NCBI GenBank assembly: GCA_000934385.1
Contig: KN880431.1
Span: 463,618 to 527,617, forward strand
DNA from: Cylindrobasidium torrendii FP15055 ss-10
Lineage: Eukaryota; Basidiomycota; Agaricomycetes; Agaricales; Physalacriaceae
Length of the DNA: 64,000 bases
Direction of reading: 5' to 3'
In this document: positions 47,878 to 59,280 of the stretch, piece after piece
Numbering within the stretch: the stretch's first letter is position 1
How the letters are laid out: every line of letters begins with the position of its first letter
Position numbers and translations under genes: made by a program
Notes under the pieces: generated by a model
Told to the model about the DNA's origin: nothing
Database searches by the model: none
The model's input: the letters and a program-made list of their open reading frames with translations, nothing else

Positions 47878-50343
47878 ATGGACGACATTGTGCTGAATCT
47901 TGCAAGCGACGACGCAGGGCCATCGCGAGTAAGCAGCAAAAAAGGTGGAAGATGGACAGACAGGTGCGTCAATCCCATGTTCTCGGAATCCGATTCTCAT
48001 CGAAAACGTAGAGCAAAAGCGAAGAGAGGTCTCAAGCGCAAAAGTGGACCAGAAGAGTCAGCTACACTCCCGACGCCCAAGCGCAGCCGTGTTCAAAAAC
48101 CGGGGAAATCTCATGAGACAGCTTTAGAAAAGACTGTCAAGCCTTCCAGGTCTACACACACCTCTCATGGACAAGCCACCGCACATACACCTCAACCCAG
48201 GCCGCAAGGACAGATAATATCTTCCCTTTTCTCCTACAACCCAAAAGTCGAACTTCCATCCCAGCCTACACCTTTCAAAGCTCCTGCGAAACCTAGTAAT
48301 GCTCCTCTCACGGACTCGTCTAGCTTCGATGGTCTGGGAGTCGATCCTCTCATTGGAGCTCACCTCTCAAAAAAGATGGAGATAGAGAAACCAACTGCTA
48401 TCCAACGCGCCGTCCTTCCTGCTATCCTTCGGAACCCAGATGTGCATCGAGACATCTTCATTCAATCCCAGACTGGCTCAGGCAAAACACTGGCCTTTCT
48501 CATACCCATCATCCAGGATCTGCTGCCTCTCAGCACACTGTCGTATATTGACCGCTCCATCGGCACATTAGCCATCATTATTGCCCCTACGAGAGAACTA
48601 GCCCAGCAAATATCAGAGATACTCGAGGCTCTGCTCAAAATGCGCTTGCGCCCAGAAGACGCTTCGGCGGACGACCCAGCGTCTGCTCGCTTTACTCGTT
48701 GGCTTGTCTCCGGCCTCCTCATCGGAGGTAATACGCGCACGCATGAAAAGGCTCGGCTACGGAAGGGCCTGCCCATTGTTGTGTCCACCCCAGGACGTCT
48801 CCTTGACCACTTGCAGCACAGCGAGTCGTTTAACGTGGGTAAATGCCGTTGGCTAGTTATGGACGAAGCCGACAGACTCATGGACCTTGGCTTCGAGGAG
48901 ACCATCACTGGCATCCTCAAGGGTCTCGAAGCACGCCGCAATCTTGCCATTAAGGCTGCCGAGCAGGGTGCAGGTCATGAAGTTGGTGGATGGGATTGGG
49001 AACGGCGACGTCGGACAATACTCTGTTCTGCCACGATGAAGGAGGGTGTACAGAACCTCGCTGGCACTGCACTGGACAATCCACTGTTAGTGAAGGCTAC
49101 TGAGAGCGACGCAGTCGACACCAAGAACCCGACTGTTGCAGACGCGGACGCGCAAGAGAATTATACACCACCTGCGCAGTTGTCGCAGCGATACATTGTG
49201 GCCCCCCTCAAGCAGCGCCTCGTTACGCTTATTGCACTGTTACGCACTCTCATTACGTCGCGTACCGCGGAGGGCACGAAAATTGTGGTCTTTTTTAGTT
49301 GCACGGATTCAGTCGACTTCCATTGGCAACTGCTTGGTCGGGCGAAGATGAACGACGGGGAGGAGGCAGAGGAGGCAGTTTCCGACGACGACGACGAAGA
49401 AGAAGAAGAGGGGAAGGCGGCGTCCGCGGACTCTCAGATTGCGATGGAGTCTTCGCTTTTGCCAGGCACTTCCATATACCGCCTCCACGGTTCTCTCGCG
49501 ACACAGACAAGAAATCAGTCACTCAAGCAATTCAGCAACAACGCGGCCAAGTCATCGATTTTGTTCTCGACTTCCGTGGCTTCGCGTGGTCTGGACCTGC
49601 CGCAGGTGCGGGCGGTTGTGCAATACGACCTTCCGACAGAGGGCGGCGCAGCTGAATATGTCCATCGAGTCGGACGCACGGCTCGTGCAGGAAAGGCTGG
49701 TGAGGCGTGGAGTATTCTCACGCCCAGCGAACAAGATTGGGTGAAATGGGTTGAGGGGCAGATGAAGCCAGAAAAAGTAGGCGACACACCCCCAACATTA
49801 CAAGGTGTGACTCCGGAGAGTATATTGCAACGCGGGTTCGGAGGGAAAGGCGCGGAGTACGAGGCCCGTGCAACAGATGTGCAACTTACCTTTGAGCGCT
49901 GGGCACTCCAGAAAGAGGTAAGCACTGCCGCTCATGGTCACTTGGATTGTAATAACGGGGATTCGCAGAACTTGGCATTGGCGCAGCAAGCGTTTTTGTC
50001 GCATATGCGGGCTTATGCCACGCACCCATCTACCGAAAAACACATCTTTCATGTGCGGCACCTGCATCTCGGCCATCTGGCCAAGGCTTTTGCTCTTCGT
50101 GATGCACCGAAATCGATCTCTGGTAAAGGCAAAAGTAAGAAGGCGACGGATAGTCATCCTCCGGCAAAGAAACGTGTCAACGATGCATTCCTCAAGCGCA
50201 ACAAGGACACGGAAGCACGGATGGAGGCAGTCGTCCGTTCGCAAGGGCGCCTGACTAAGAAGAAGGGCATGATGGTTAGCAGCGGGGCCGATGAGTTCCA
50301 GCTTGCTGGTGGATATAATTTGGAGAAAATGTTTAATTCATGA
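47878..50343 (+). CDS. DBP7: DEAD-box RNA helicase Dbp7 (DDX31)
   Basis: Nucleolar ATP-dependent RNA helicase required for early 60S ribosome assembly. The frame is open throughout (821 residues). A likely 48-nt intron at 47964-48011 (GTGCGT donor, TAG acceptor) preserves frame and gives the conserved RWTDRAKAKR, about 805 residues. All motifs are present: FDGLGVDPLIGAHL (upstream region), QTGSGKT, APTRELAQQ, GGNTRTHEKARLRKG, STPGRLLDHL, DEADRLMDLGF, SATMKEG, SVASRGLDLPQV and HRVGRTARAG. A family C-terminal region follows (QKAFLSH-like QQAFLSHMRAYATH, HLGHLAKAFALRDAPKSI) and basic extensions flank both ends. An acidic insert (DDDDEEEEEG) lies between the RecA domains. Confidence 0.95.
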   Translation: MDDIVLNLASDDAGPSRVSSKKGGRWTDRCVNPMFSESDSHRKRRAKAKRGLKRKSGPEESATLPTPKRSRVQKPGKSHETALEKTVKPSRSTHTSHGQATAHTPQPRPQGQIISSLFSYNPKVELPSQPTPFKAPAKPSNAPLTDSSSFDGLGVDPLIGAHLSKKMEIEKPTAIQRAVLPAILRNPDVHRDIFIQSQTGSGKTLAFLIPIIQDLLPLSTLSYIDRSIGTLAIIIAPTRELAQQISEILEALLKMRLRPEDASADDPASARFTRWLVSGLLIGGNTRTHEKARLRKGLPIVVSTPGRLLDHLQHSESFNVGKCRWLVMDEADRLMDLGFEETITGILKGLEARRNLAIKAAEQGAGHEVGGWDWERRRRTILCSATMKEGVQNLAGTALDNPLLVKATESDAVDTKNPTVADADAQENYTPPAQLSQRYIVAPLKQRLVTLIALLRTLITSRTAEGTKIVVFFSCTDSVDFHWQLLGRAKMNDGEEAEEAVSDDDDEEEEEGKAASADSQIAMESSLLPGTSIYRLHGSLATQTRNQSLKQFSNNAAKSSILFSTSVASRGLDLPQVRAVVQYDLPTEGGAAEYVHRVGRTARAGKAGEAWSILTPSEQDWVKWVEGQMKPEKVGDTPPTLQGVTPESILQRGFGGKGAEYEARATDVQLTFERWALQKEVSTAAHGHLDCNNGDSQNLALAQQAFLSHMRAYATHPSTEKHIFHVRHLHLGHLAKAFALRDAPKSISGKGKSKKATDSHPPAKKRVNDAFLKRNKDTEARMEAVVRSQGRLTKKKGMMVSSGADEFQLAGGYNLEKMFNS

Positions 50344-50625
50344 GTTATGCTTGTATCTACTGTACATTCCTCCGCCTTGATTTCCCCTTGACGATGGGAC
50401 TTTTTTTGCCAGCCTTAAAGTCGACATCGCTGCTGCACCGCTTTATTGATCGCCATGAACCTCGAGGCTCGCACTTCAGAATGGCGATACATGTACAGCC
50501 ACCGGAAAATTCCATATCGCAACCTATCACAACGCCCACGATGGCGAGTATTATTATACGCACTGCCCACTCGAGTCGCAGCGCCGTGTCAGGTCGATGA
50601 TCTAATCATAGCACCAAGCCAGCTC

Positions 50626-50633
50626 TATAAAAG
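50626..50633 (+). promoter_or_regulatory. TATA box of the C2-domain gene
   Basis: TATAAAAG lies 107-114 bp upstream of the ATG at 50740. It is the best plus-strand TATA element in the 396-bp interval 50344-50739, which otherwise contains no gene. Confidence 0.5.
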
Positions 50634-50739
50634 CACGGAATGGGTTTCACTTAGCCGTTCATTCCGTCATCCCCCACCATCCCATTTTGCCACCGTTTTC
50701 CCTTGAATGCCACCTGGCCATCGTAGAAATCCGCTCAGC

Positions 50740-52282
50740 ATGTCGAAACTCATTGACAGAATCGAGAACAAGATCCACGGCGCGAAGACGAATGCCCATG
50801 ATTTCGCGCAGATTGCGAAAAGCGTAGCAGAGGAAAAGCTGATGGACGTGCCGTATGTGGACTTGGTCATTCAGGCGCGTGTCAAGCACTACACCCTGCG
50901 ATTGTGCTTATAGTGCTCTACAGTTCATTGGCGCTTCTGGTATACCCAAGATGGATGTCGTGGGCAGCGCGGACCCTTACTTCGTGGCAAAGATAGACAA
51001 CCGCATTTCGATTGTGTCGACCGTTCAAACCGATACTTTGGCCCCTGTGTGGAACGAAATCTGGCGGGTCAAACACGTTCCCGTCACCGCGGACATCCAC
51101 GTCGAATTATTTGACAAGGATGTTGGCGCCCCGCACGATGATTACATTGGCAAATTCAAGACCTCAGTAACTGCCGGCGCGAAGGAAGTCGAGATAGAGG
51201 GACCGCTGTTCCGTAGAAGTCGGGGCACTTTTTGGTTGAAGGTTCGCAGTCGCAATTTCCGTGCTCAAACCAAGGTTGACGTTGCTCAGGTCGAAAGCAC
51301 TCCATCCCAGCCAGATGCCAATGATGGCTCGTACATATTCGACGGCCCAGTCCGTTACTCCAGACACTGTTCTCCCACAATTGGAGTTCTCACGAACCTC
51401 GACAAAGCTAGACTATATTCCACTTGGAAAGGTCGGTACATGCTATAAGATTCAAGAGGCAATGCTCACAACGTCCTAGTATACCTGATCGGCGTTGGCA
51501 AGTTCTTTGGCAGCAATTACCAGCACTGGAATCGCAATTACAAGGCCGCGCAAAGCATTTTCCAAGGCGCAACCTCTATTCCCATCCGATCCACCATCCA
51601 AGCCGGACATCGCATGTTGTATTCCCGCAGCACATCAAATGCGTTCGGCACCCTTGAGACTACCACGGAATTCTTCAAACTCCTGCAAGGAATTGAGCCC
51701 CGCACCCTCGCACGTTTCTTCCCACAGAGAAAATCTACCAGTGCCGACGCAGACATTCCCAGCTCCGGCTTCCAGAATCGCGTCAAGCCCGTTGTGTATA
51801 CCTACATCATCTCTGCGGAGGATGACTCTTTCCGCTTCTCAGAGACGGGCGCAGCATTCTTCGTTGACTTTGCGTCAAAGCATGCCCTCCATGCCAATTG
51901 CGCCGAGAACGTGCGGTACAGCGGCGAGTTCCACCCAAGGCCGCACTGTGGATGGGATAAATTCGACGATAGCATGAGCGACGACGACATACAATGGGAA
52001 CTAGTCATCGACAACAACTCTGGCACGTATTCGCCAGATCCCAAGCTCCTTCCCGTCCTCAAGCAGTTGCTTGAGTACAACTTCCCTGGGCTGGTGGTAT
52101 ATGCTCTCGCTCACGAGGACCCGGAGTTGTCAAGGAGCAGAGATGCGTGCAAGGAGTATGCGATGAGGTGCCGGGGGCTACAAGCGGACGATTTGGAGCC
52201 ACATGCGGCGGAAGGGGAGGTAACGCTCTCAAGCAAGGCATCAATTGGTGCAGGCGGGCTCTTGAAGAGAAACACCTCATAA
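50740..52282 (+). CDS. C2-domain protein, fungal family
   Basis: Exons 50740-50880, 50924-51431 and 51480-52282 give 483 residues. An amphipathic start (MSKLIDRIENKIHGAKTNAH) leads to a C2 domain (FIGASGIPKMDVVGSADPYF, VQTDTLAPVWNEIWR, VELFDKDVGAPHDDYIGKF), with the acidic loops expected to bind calcium and phospholipid. The C-terminal half is a conserved-looking domain of unknown function (VKPVVYTYIISAEDDSFRFS, TGAAFFVDFASKHALHANCA, WELVIDNNSGTYSPDPKLL, LLEYNFPGLVVYALAHEDPE). An in-frame ATG at 50707-50709 is not used because 50740 better fits the start of the helix. No signal peptide. Probably a peripheral membrane protein, but its role is unknown. Confidence 0.8.
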
Positions 52283-52575
52283 AGACAAGACCTTGTGCTT
52301 AATTTTTAAGATACCAATGTACAGTTTATGCATGCTTTACCTTATAATATGTGATTCTTAGTGCAGGTATTCTATCGGTAATCAGGTTCATTGCGTGCAT
52401 TGAGTGGGTCGTTCGATTGTTAGCTTGACTTGGGAACCATGGATTGAATCGCTAAGTTTTGAACCTGCAAGGTCAATTTGAAGCAACCGTTGAGATAAAA
52501 GCAATTGAAGGACTTCAACGAGATGTTCCAGGCCCGCTTACCCGGATAACGGACCGAATATGTTCAGTTAGTTTC

Positions 52576-52589
52576 GGGCAAGCTTGCCC
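52576..52589. promoter_or_regulatory. 14-bp perfect palindrome upstream of aspartic protease
   Basis: GGGCAAGCTTGCCC reads the same on both strands, about 210 bp before the protease ATG and just before an AT-rich TTCTTATACT stretch that could be the core promoter. It suits a site for a dimeric regulator. The remainder of 52283-52797 has no gene. Confidence 0.35.
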
Positions 52590-52797
52590 TTTCCTATTCT
52601 TATACTCTCCCCACCGGCGCTACACTCTTTTTCTTCCTTGACACTCTTCTGGCACGAGCACCTCTCTGTTATTACACACACAAGCGCCGGCGTTGCAAAC
52701 ATTTATCAAATCGACCTATCCTGGACGGATTTACCCAAGATTTACCAGCGCTTTAGCCTGACAGTCATCTTGACCAGCCGCCAGCCTCGTGCATGCC

Positions 52798-55040
52798 ATG
52801 AAACTATCAGATTCACGACCTCAAGCATCTGGGAGCCGTCTACCGGCAAACAATCCTTTAGGACACGAAATACGGCGAGGAAACAAAGTGGTCACGCGGC
52901 GAGAGCCAATAACGCACTATCGACGCAGTCCAGAGGCGGAGACAGAGGGCAAAGGCGTAGTCTTGCCTCTGACAACGGTTGGGAGTAGTGCTTTCGATGC
53001 GTGCGTTTGTCTATTCCGGCTTCGGGCACCCAAACACTAACATCCTACTTCTCAGGACCTACACCCTGCCATTGCGCGTCGGATCCAACAACCAGCAAAT
53101 ATTTGTCCAGATTGATTCTGGTAGCTCAGATTTGGTGCGCCCATACTATGTATCCTCATCCGCATAATAACGCATTACAGTGGATTGCTTCAAGCACCTG
53201 TTCATCCTCCAGTTGTCCAACGAATGGCAAAGCCCCCTTATTTGACTCCTCTTCATCGGAGTCATTCACTCCCAACGGGACACCTCTCACTATCCAATAT
53301 CTCGTTGGCGAGGCTGATGGTACCATAAATTGGGACCGCGTCAAATTAAACTTTGGCAGCGACGACGACGACACCTGGGCCATTGGCCACCAAGCCTTTG
53401 TGCTAGCAAATCATCTTGTCAACGAACCCCTCAGCGAGCATTTCTCAGGGGTCCTTGGTATGGCCCCAGACGGGGGATCCCGAATATCTCTCCAAATACC
53501 TGCCACTTCTAGTGACTCCCCAGATGGCGCGGCTTGGACGTCGAATATATTTGCGTCCAGCGGGCTTGATCCCCGCGAGGAGTTCGTCAGCATCATGTTG
53601 TCTAGACTTGACGGGGGCGTCCTCACACCCCAGGCAGGATCACTCATGAGTATCGGTACCTTGCCGAGCGAAAAGTGGTATCCCAAATTCTGGACGGACG
53701 ATGACCACACGCTGGCCAACATAACCTACACACAACCTCTGTCCAGCATGAACGAGCAAGGCCAGAATGTGGGGACTGTTCTATGGCGCATATTCGTGGA
53801 ATCCCTACAAGTCCAAGACCAGGATGTTGCCTTACCGCTAGGAACGACTGTCATTCTTGACACCGGCGTACCGACCATCCTCGCTCCCAAGGCTATCGCC
53901 AATGGCATCTACGGCGCCTTGAATATCGGACCAGGGAATGATGGAAATTATTATGTTCCCTGCTCGACATCCATCAAGTTCAACATCTCGCTTGACATGG
54001 ACCAAGGCGGTGGCTCTGTCTCCTTGCCGATGCATCCTCTGGATATGGCTGAAAGACGAGGTTTGGGGAGTAACGACTGTGTGGGGACCGTTCAGAGCTC
54101 AGACGGTCTTCAGAAGGATGAGATCGTATTGGGCGCAGCGTTCCTTCGCAATGTCGAGATGATCCTTGGCTACAATGCCATGGTTGGCTTGACGGGAAGC
54201 GGCACTGGCGGGAGTGCTAGCGGTTTGAAGTTGGGGTTGAGGTCTCTGAGCGGCGGGGAGGATGCCTGGGAGATGGCCATGGCGGAGTGGAAGCAAGTCC
54301 GTGTTGATGGTAAAGGTCTCGACGGTGGCATCATTGACCCTGGCAGCGGCACTGCCAATAGCAATGGCGGCAAAATTGGTGGTGTCCCCAAGGTCGCCGT
54401 CATTGCTCTGTCCGTGGTTGGCAGTCTTCTCGGGTTGTGTGTTATCCTCTTCGGCCTCTGGCGGTGTCTCAGCAGGCGGCGGGAAAAACAGATGTACTAC
54501 GAACAAACCCAAAGAGGCTCGCCGACTGCCGAGTTATTCCCTGGGAACGAACGTAGCTCGTACTTCAACCAAGGAAAGGCTCTTCCGCAAGAACCACCCA
54601 AAAGCGGTATCGCGGGTCTGTTTGCAGGCTTCTTCGCGCGGTCTAGAGATCCAGACAAAACGCTCACGAACTCGTCTTATGCGCTGAAGGATATGGGGCC
54701 TTCCGAAGAAGAAAAGCGGCGGGAACGATTCGACGCCTACATGTCAAGACAGTACGGCTACCGCGGCTCGTCGATGTACAGTACAGGTGCTGACACCCTT
54801 GTGGGATACAAGAGTGGCATGGCTTTGGGAGAGTTCGGGGAGAATCGACATCTATCAGACCAGAGACAGAGCGGTCACGAAACTCTAGTGTCGCGATCGT
54901 CTGACCCGAAGTTGTTGTCGGGCGACGGGCTAGAAGACCCATGGGATCCAGCGACGGCGCTTGATTGGGGCGGGCGAGGAGGTGAAAGAGTCGCCTTGAT
55001 GAGTGCTGATGGGCATGAGGCGCCGACGAGGACCGCCTGA
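52798..55040 (+). CDS. Aspartic protease (A1 family) with C-terminal membrane anchor
   Basis: Pepsin-fold endopeptidase. Exons 52798-53000, 53056-53134 and 53181-55040 give 713 residues. The first catalytic Asp is in QIDSGSSDLW (joined by splicing) and the second in VILDTGVPT (about residue 320). Other fold blocks are YTLPLRVGSNNQQIFVQ, SGVLGMAPDGGS and DEIVLGAAFLRNVEMILGY. A span (VAVIALSVVGSLLGLCVILF) after a Gly/Ser-rich stalk is followed by a cytosolic tail of about 190 residues rich in Ser and Arg, an unusually long tail. No signal peptide is visible in the first exon, so an upstream exon may be missing or targeting differs. The ATG overlaps the stop of a two-codon upstream ORF (ATGCCATGA). 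Confidence 0.8.
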
Positions 55041-55603
55041 GGACAGCGTTACCTTATTATCTTTCGTATTTAACTTATATCCACTACTGGACGGTCACAT
55101 ACCCTCTACATTCTCTCTCAGTTGTACTCTATTGACTAGTAACGTTTGCGACCACTACATTTTAACTTGACCAACCCAATGATGATTCAATGGAATTCCA
55201 CTTACTCGATGAGAGTCAAGAAATGAGGACGTGAGGGCGATCCTCATACTAAGCGTTTGGGACATCAGTCTCTAAATCTGGCCCGTACAGACGCTAAAGT
55301 AGAAGAGCAAGACAAGCACCAGTGCAGCGCTGTCCATTATCATTTCGAGGCTTTCCAGTGGCCCCTTGCTTGAAGTACGTCCTCTGTGCAATCGAACCCG
55401 GCTTGAGTGTAACTCGCAATTGCTCTTCCCCTCCCGAGTCCGAGTCGTGTTTCCGACCATGTCACTTAATTGAACAAAATAAAAGTAACAAAAGCCAATA
55501 CAAATGTCGTTAGGGTGGGTATATTTGAGGAAAAGGCATCATCTGTGGTGGTATCTGGGCTAAACGTCCCTTCAAAGTTCAGTAACGGTCAAGCGAGTTG
55601 GTT
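55041..55603. other. Convergent 3' intergenic
   Basis: About 560 bp between the stops of the aspartic protease and the GH45-like gene. Short frames only; no repeat or RNA gene seen. Confidence 0.45.
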
Positions 55604-56518
55604 TTAGACGTACGCAAGCCCGTTGTGGTCTACGAGGACAATGTCAGGGGTCGCAATCAGGGGAGCAAATGTCAGAATACACACCTGAATAAGATGGGCA
55701 AGTGTCATTTGAGTTGCCCTACATGCGTTCAAGAAGTTGGTCTAATGTCCTAAGGAACACAAATGCTTACCGTGGGATTTGCAGGACAGCATACACTCGA
55801 GCTGTCTAGGTAGGCAACACTTCCTAGCGCCGCGGCATTGTTCCAGCCAGCCCAGTGCGTACAGCTTACAACTTTATAGGTGATGTTCCACACACCAAAG
55901 TCCTATCATGGATGAGTACACTTCATTCTGGGACCTGAGGACAGTTGACGTGCTGTATAACCATAGTACGACACATTCGAAGGGAACCAGCCGTCTTTGA
56001 TATAGCTAGACGGGTAGGCAAGGTCAAAGTTGAGATATTGACCAGAGCTAAGCGAAATATTAGAATGTATGTAATGTGTTGAAGCTGAAAAGTCCGCATA
56101 CGAATTGGGCTTGTCCTCAGTTCCAGAGCACCAGCCTCCCTCCGATAGTGGGCATCTATCCGTTATTTTAACGACCACAGATTTGGTCACTGTTGGAAAG
56201 AATGGCGGCGTGCTAGTATAGGAATTAAGCAATGTAAGGTTGAAGCAATAACCGCAGGCAGGGCCTTTGATGGACGGTAAGCATCTTTCAGAGGAGGCAG
56301 CTCGATTGACACGCACCAAACGCGGCAGACGACCCGTAGGCCATTTGAGAAAGAGCAGCTGTGGGGTAATGAGTCGAGTCCCCGGTGCAACCGCAAGCAG
56401 CGATGTAGTCCTTTGGTAAGTCGTAATGCGTGAGCGTAGCCGTGCCCTCGTCCGGGTAGTCAATCCATTGGGCAAATGCTAAATGAGTGTACATCAATAT
56501 ACAAATAAACAGGCGCAT
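55604..56518 (-). CDS. Secreted GH45 endoglucanase V-like / expansin-like protein
   Basis: Secreted protein with a double-psi beta-barrel, predicted to act on cellulose or loosen plant or fungal walls. Exons 56518-56317, 56264-56102, 56047-55954, 55902-55771, 55718-55685 and 55629-55604 give 216 residues. Signal peptide MRLFICILMYTHLAFA, then ATLTHYDLPKDYIAACGCTG, GPACGYCFNLTLLNSY and VVVKITDRCPL, where the Asp matches the GH45 catalytic acid position. DFGVWNITYKVVSC and CCPANPTG follow. Many paired cysteines suit extracellular life. The third intron has a GC donor (GCACGT), needed to join GYT to DFGVW. Family naming varies between GH45 subfamily C and loosenin/expansin; activity cannot be settled here. 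Divergent from GCN5 by 98 bp. Confidence 0.82.
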
Positions 56519-56565
56519 TTATGATAGTCTGGCGGTGGGAATGAAGCACGCTGAATTAAAGTAAC

Positions 56566-56573
56566 GCGATCGG
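56566..56573 (+). promoter_or_regulatory. GCGATCGG element, GH45/GCN5 promoter
   Basis: GCGATCGG lies about 48 bp from the GH45 ATG and 44 bp from the GCN5 ATG. A GTGGGAA core (56535-56541), the CSL recognition core, is in the same interval. Confidence 0.4.
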
Positions 56574-56616
56574 GGATTAGCAGCACAGCCACCCTGCCAA
56601 TTCTCTGGCCACCGTC

Positions 56617-58852
56617 ATGCGCTATGTGTATCCTGTGTCCCACGACTTGGCGGCCTTGTCGAAAGAACAACTTGTTGTGCGCATCGCCCGGCACTCGAAC
56701 TGCACACGATGTCTACTCTGCCCGGGACTTCGTCCACCGCAGGACGCCAATGTCTTTCCAGACGATGAAGACCTGGGCGACCTCATGCTGGATGACGCCG
56801 AAACCCTCCCCTACCTTGACATATGCATATGTGGCCACTCGGCCGTTGATCATGGTGCATCGGAGACCGAGCTAGGCGCTCTCGAATTCGCGCGGCGCGG
56901 CCGTGTGGCCACTCGATGCGATGAACTGCTCAAGGTCAGTCAGTTCCCATATATTTGAATCTCCCAACTCCCTCGTTCTGTTTGATCCATTGCTCTCATA
57001 ACTTCCCTACTGATCCACTACCTAGGATACAGGCAATCTCTTAGACTTTGGGTATACCAATGCCGATATCACCAGTCTCAGGAAACAAATGCGCCTTTTT
57101 GATGCGAACAACGGTCACTCAGAAGAGCCTGAAGGTGAGTTTGTCTATATTCCTCGATGATGTTCGAAACCAATGCCAGGTTCCAGAGCGTATGGATACG
57201 GATGAAGATGATGAAGACGCGCCCATTCGTCGCAAACGAAGACGAATATACTCATCAGATGATGAGGAAGACAACTCCCCTCCAACTCAGCGTCTTGCCC
57301 CTCATCAGAAAGGTGGTGGCAAGATGCATGCGCGACATCAAGCAGCAAATCTCCCTTCCAAGACTACCTCATCGCGGACTGGTCCTCTGAGCACTGCTGC
57401 TGCCCAGGAGAAGCTGGCGAACGACATCAGCGGTGCCAATGAACATCGCATTAAACCTGAAGACAAGATGGATGACATTCAACTCAATAGACTTGCGACA
57501 GGTATACCGATAGACTCGACAAACAATGTGGTGCGAGCCGAACACTCCTCCCACTCCGTATCATCTCACCGTTTGTCACACAGGCTCCAGTGCGGACCGA
57601 GAAAATCGTCAATGTTGAGTTGCGCAAAGGTGTTATCAAGATTATGCCTGTGGAACACGACAAGCAGCCGCGCTCGTGGGTTCTTCTCACAGGTCTGAAG
57701 ACTCTCTTCCAGAAGCAATTACCGAAAATGCCTCGAGAGTATATTGCCCGCTTAGTCTACGATCCGAATTCCGCCGCCATGGCCATTGTCAAGCGTGGCT
57801 TCAAGGTGGTAGGTGGCATTTTGTATCGTCCATTTGTCCAGCGCGGCTTCGCCGAGATCGTGTTCTTTGCTACAAATTCCACAGACCAAGTGAAGGTATG
57901 TGTTCTGTTGATATCGTCCGCTCAATGTTTATGTTAATCCAGGGCTATGGCGGAACACTCATGGACCACTTCAAATCACACGTCCGTGTCAAATACCCAG
58001 AAATGAAGCATTTTCTTACCTACGCCGACAACTACGCTGTTGGATACTTCGAGAAACAAGGCTTCGCGAAAGACATCACTTTGGACAGGTCCATATGGGC
58101 TGGATATATCAAGGACTACGAAGGCGCCAATCTTATGCAGTGCGCCTTGATTGACAAGGTCGACTATCTGGACAAGACCAATATCCTCTCAATTCAGCAA
58201 GAAGCAGTATATTCGAAGATACGGCAACTCTCACGAAGTCATATCGTGCATCCAGGATTGCCGATGTTCCAAGAGGGTATGCCCGAGGGAACCGTGGCGG
58301 ATTATAGAGACGTACCAGGCTTAAGTGAGTTTCTCTTCCTGCTCCTCCCTCCTGATATTCCAGCCTCTGACTGCAATACCAGGAGACAGCGGGTGGACGC
58401 CTGAAATGGACGAGTAATCATTTACACGCCCCTCATCGGTTGTAAACTAATTTACGACTTTCAGCATGGTTCGCGCGGCACCACGGAACACTGAGCAAGG
58501 CTTTATGGAGCAGCTACTACGCGACCTGCAGTCACATGCAGCGGCATGGCCGTTCATGGACCCCGTGAAAGTTGAGGACGTTCGCGACTACCATGATGTC
58601 GTCAAGCAGCCGATGGGTCCGCCAAAAATGCTATTACTACCTCTTCGCATCGCTTATCTTCCCCCAGACCTACGAACCATGGAACAGAAGCTTGAGAACG
58701 GCCACTACCTTACTATTGATGGCTTCGTAGCCGATGCTCAGCTCATCTTCGACAACTGCCGATTGTACAACCCTCCGACTACGGTATATTACAAGATGGC
58801 GAACCAGTTGGAGAAGTACTTCAAGCGGAAGGTGGACCAGCGCCCGGAGTGA
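56617..58852 (+). CDS. GCN5: Histone acetyltransferase Gcn5 (SAGA/ADA)
   Basis: Catalytic acetyltransferase of SAGA and ADA, acting mainly on histone H3. Exons 56617-56934, 57026-57134, 57187-57501, 57591-57895, 57943-58324, 58383-58413, 58465-58616 and 58668-58852 give 598 residues. A long fungal N-terminal region includes Cys/His-rich segments ([25 protein letters not shown]). The HAT domain shows [40 protein letters not shown] (catalytic Glu and the acetyl-CoA loop) and [20 protein letters not shown]. The bromodomain is complete ([40 protein letters not shown]). Intron 3 (57502-57590, 89 nt) uses a distal CTCCAG acceptor to restore [10 protein letters not shown]. Intron 1 (56935-57025) is about 91 nt, long for this locus. 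Confidence 0.94.
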
Positions 58853-59280
58853 GGCACTGGTAACGATTGCGAGTTTAAGGCTCCATGGGTGAGAAGGATG
58901 GCACAGATCGATTTTAATGGGGCACTTCGTGCTGATGTATTTTAATTTATTCCCTTGTGTATTTGCTCTGTTATATCAAGTTTACGCTGGTGTTGTCGAC
59001 AGCAAAGCTCGGGCGACCGTCTTTAGGGCACAAAAACCGGACCTTCCAGCACACTGCGTAGGGTGTGAAAACCGCTGTACGTGCACCTTCGGCAAGCCAT
59101 GATTCAAGGAGGATTTGGTACACACATGGGCTCGCTCAAGCTCAAGAATGTGTTCGATTGGTATAAGTACATAGTGATTTACATTTGATACATGGGGTCG
59201 GGTTATCCACGAATACAGCACACTCAACGTTGACCGTCTGCAATAGCTTCAGTAAGAAATTCGTCATAATGGAGATACAA
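58853..59280. other. Convergent 3' intergenic
   Basis: About 430 bp between the stops of GCN5 and formate dehydrogenase. No gene or repeat seen. Confidence 0.5.
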
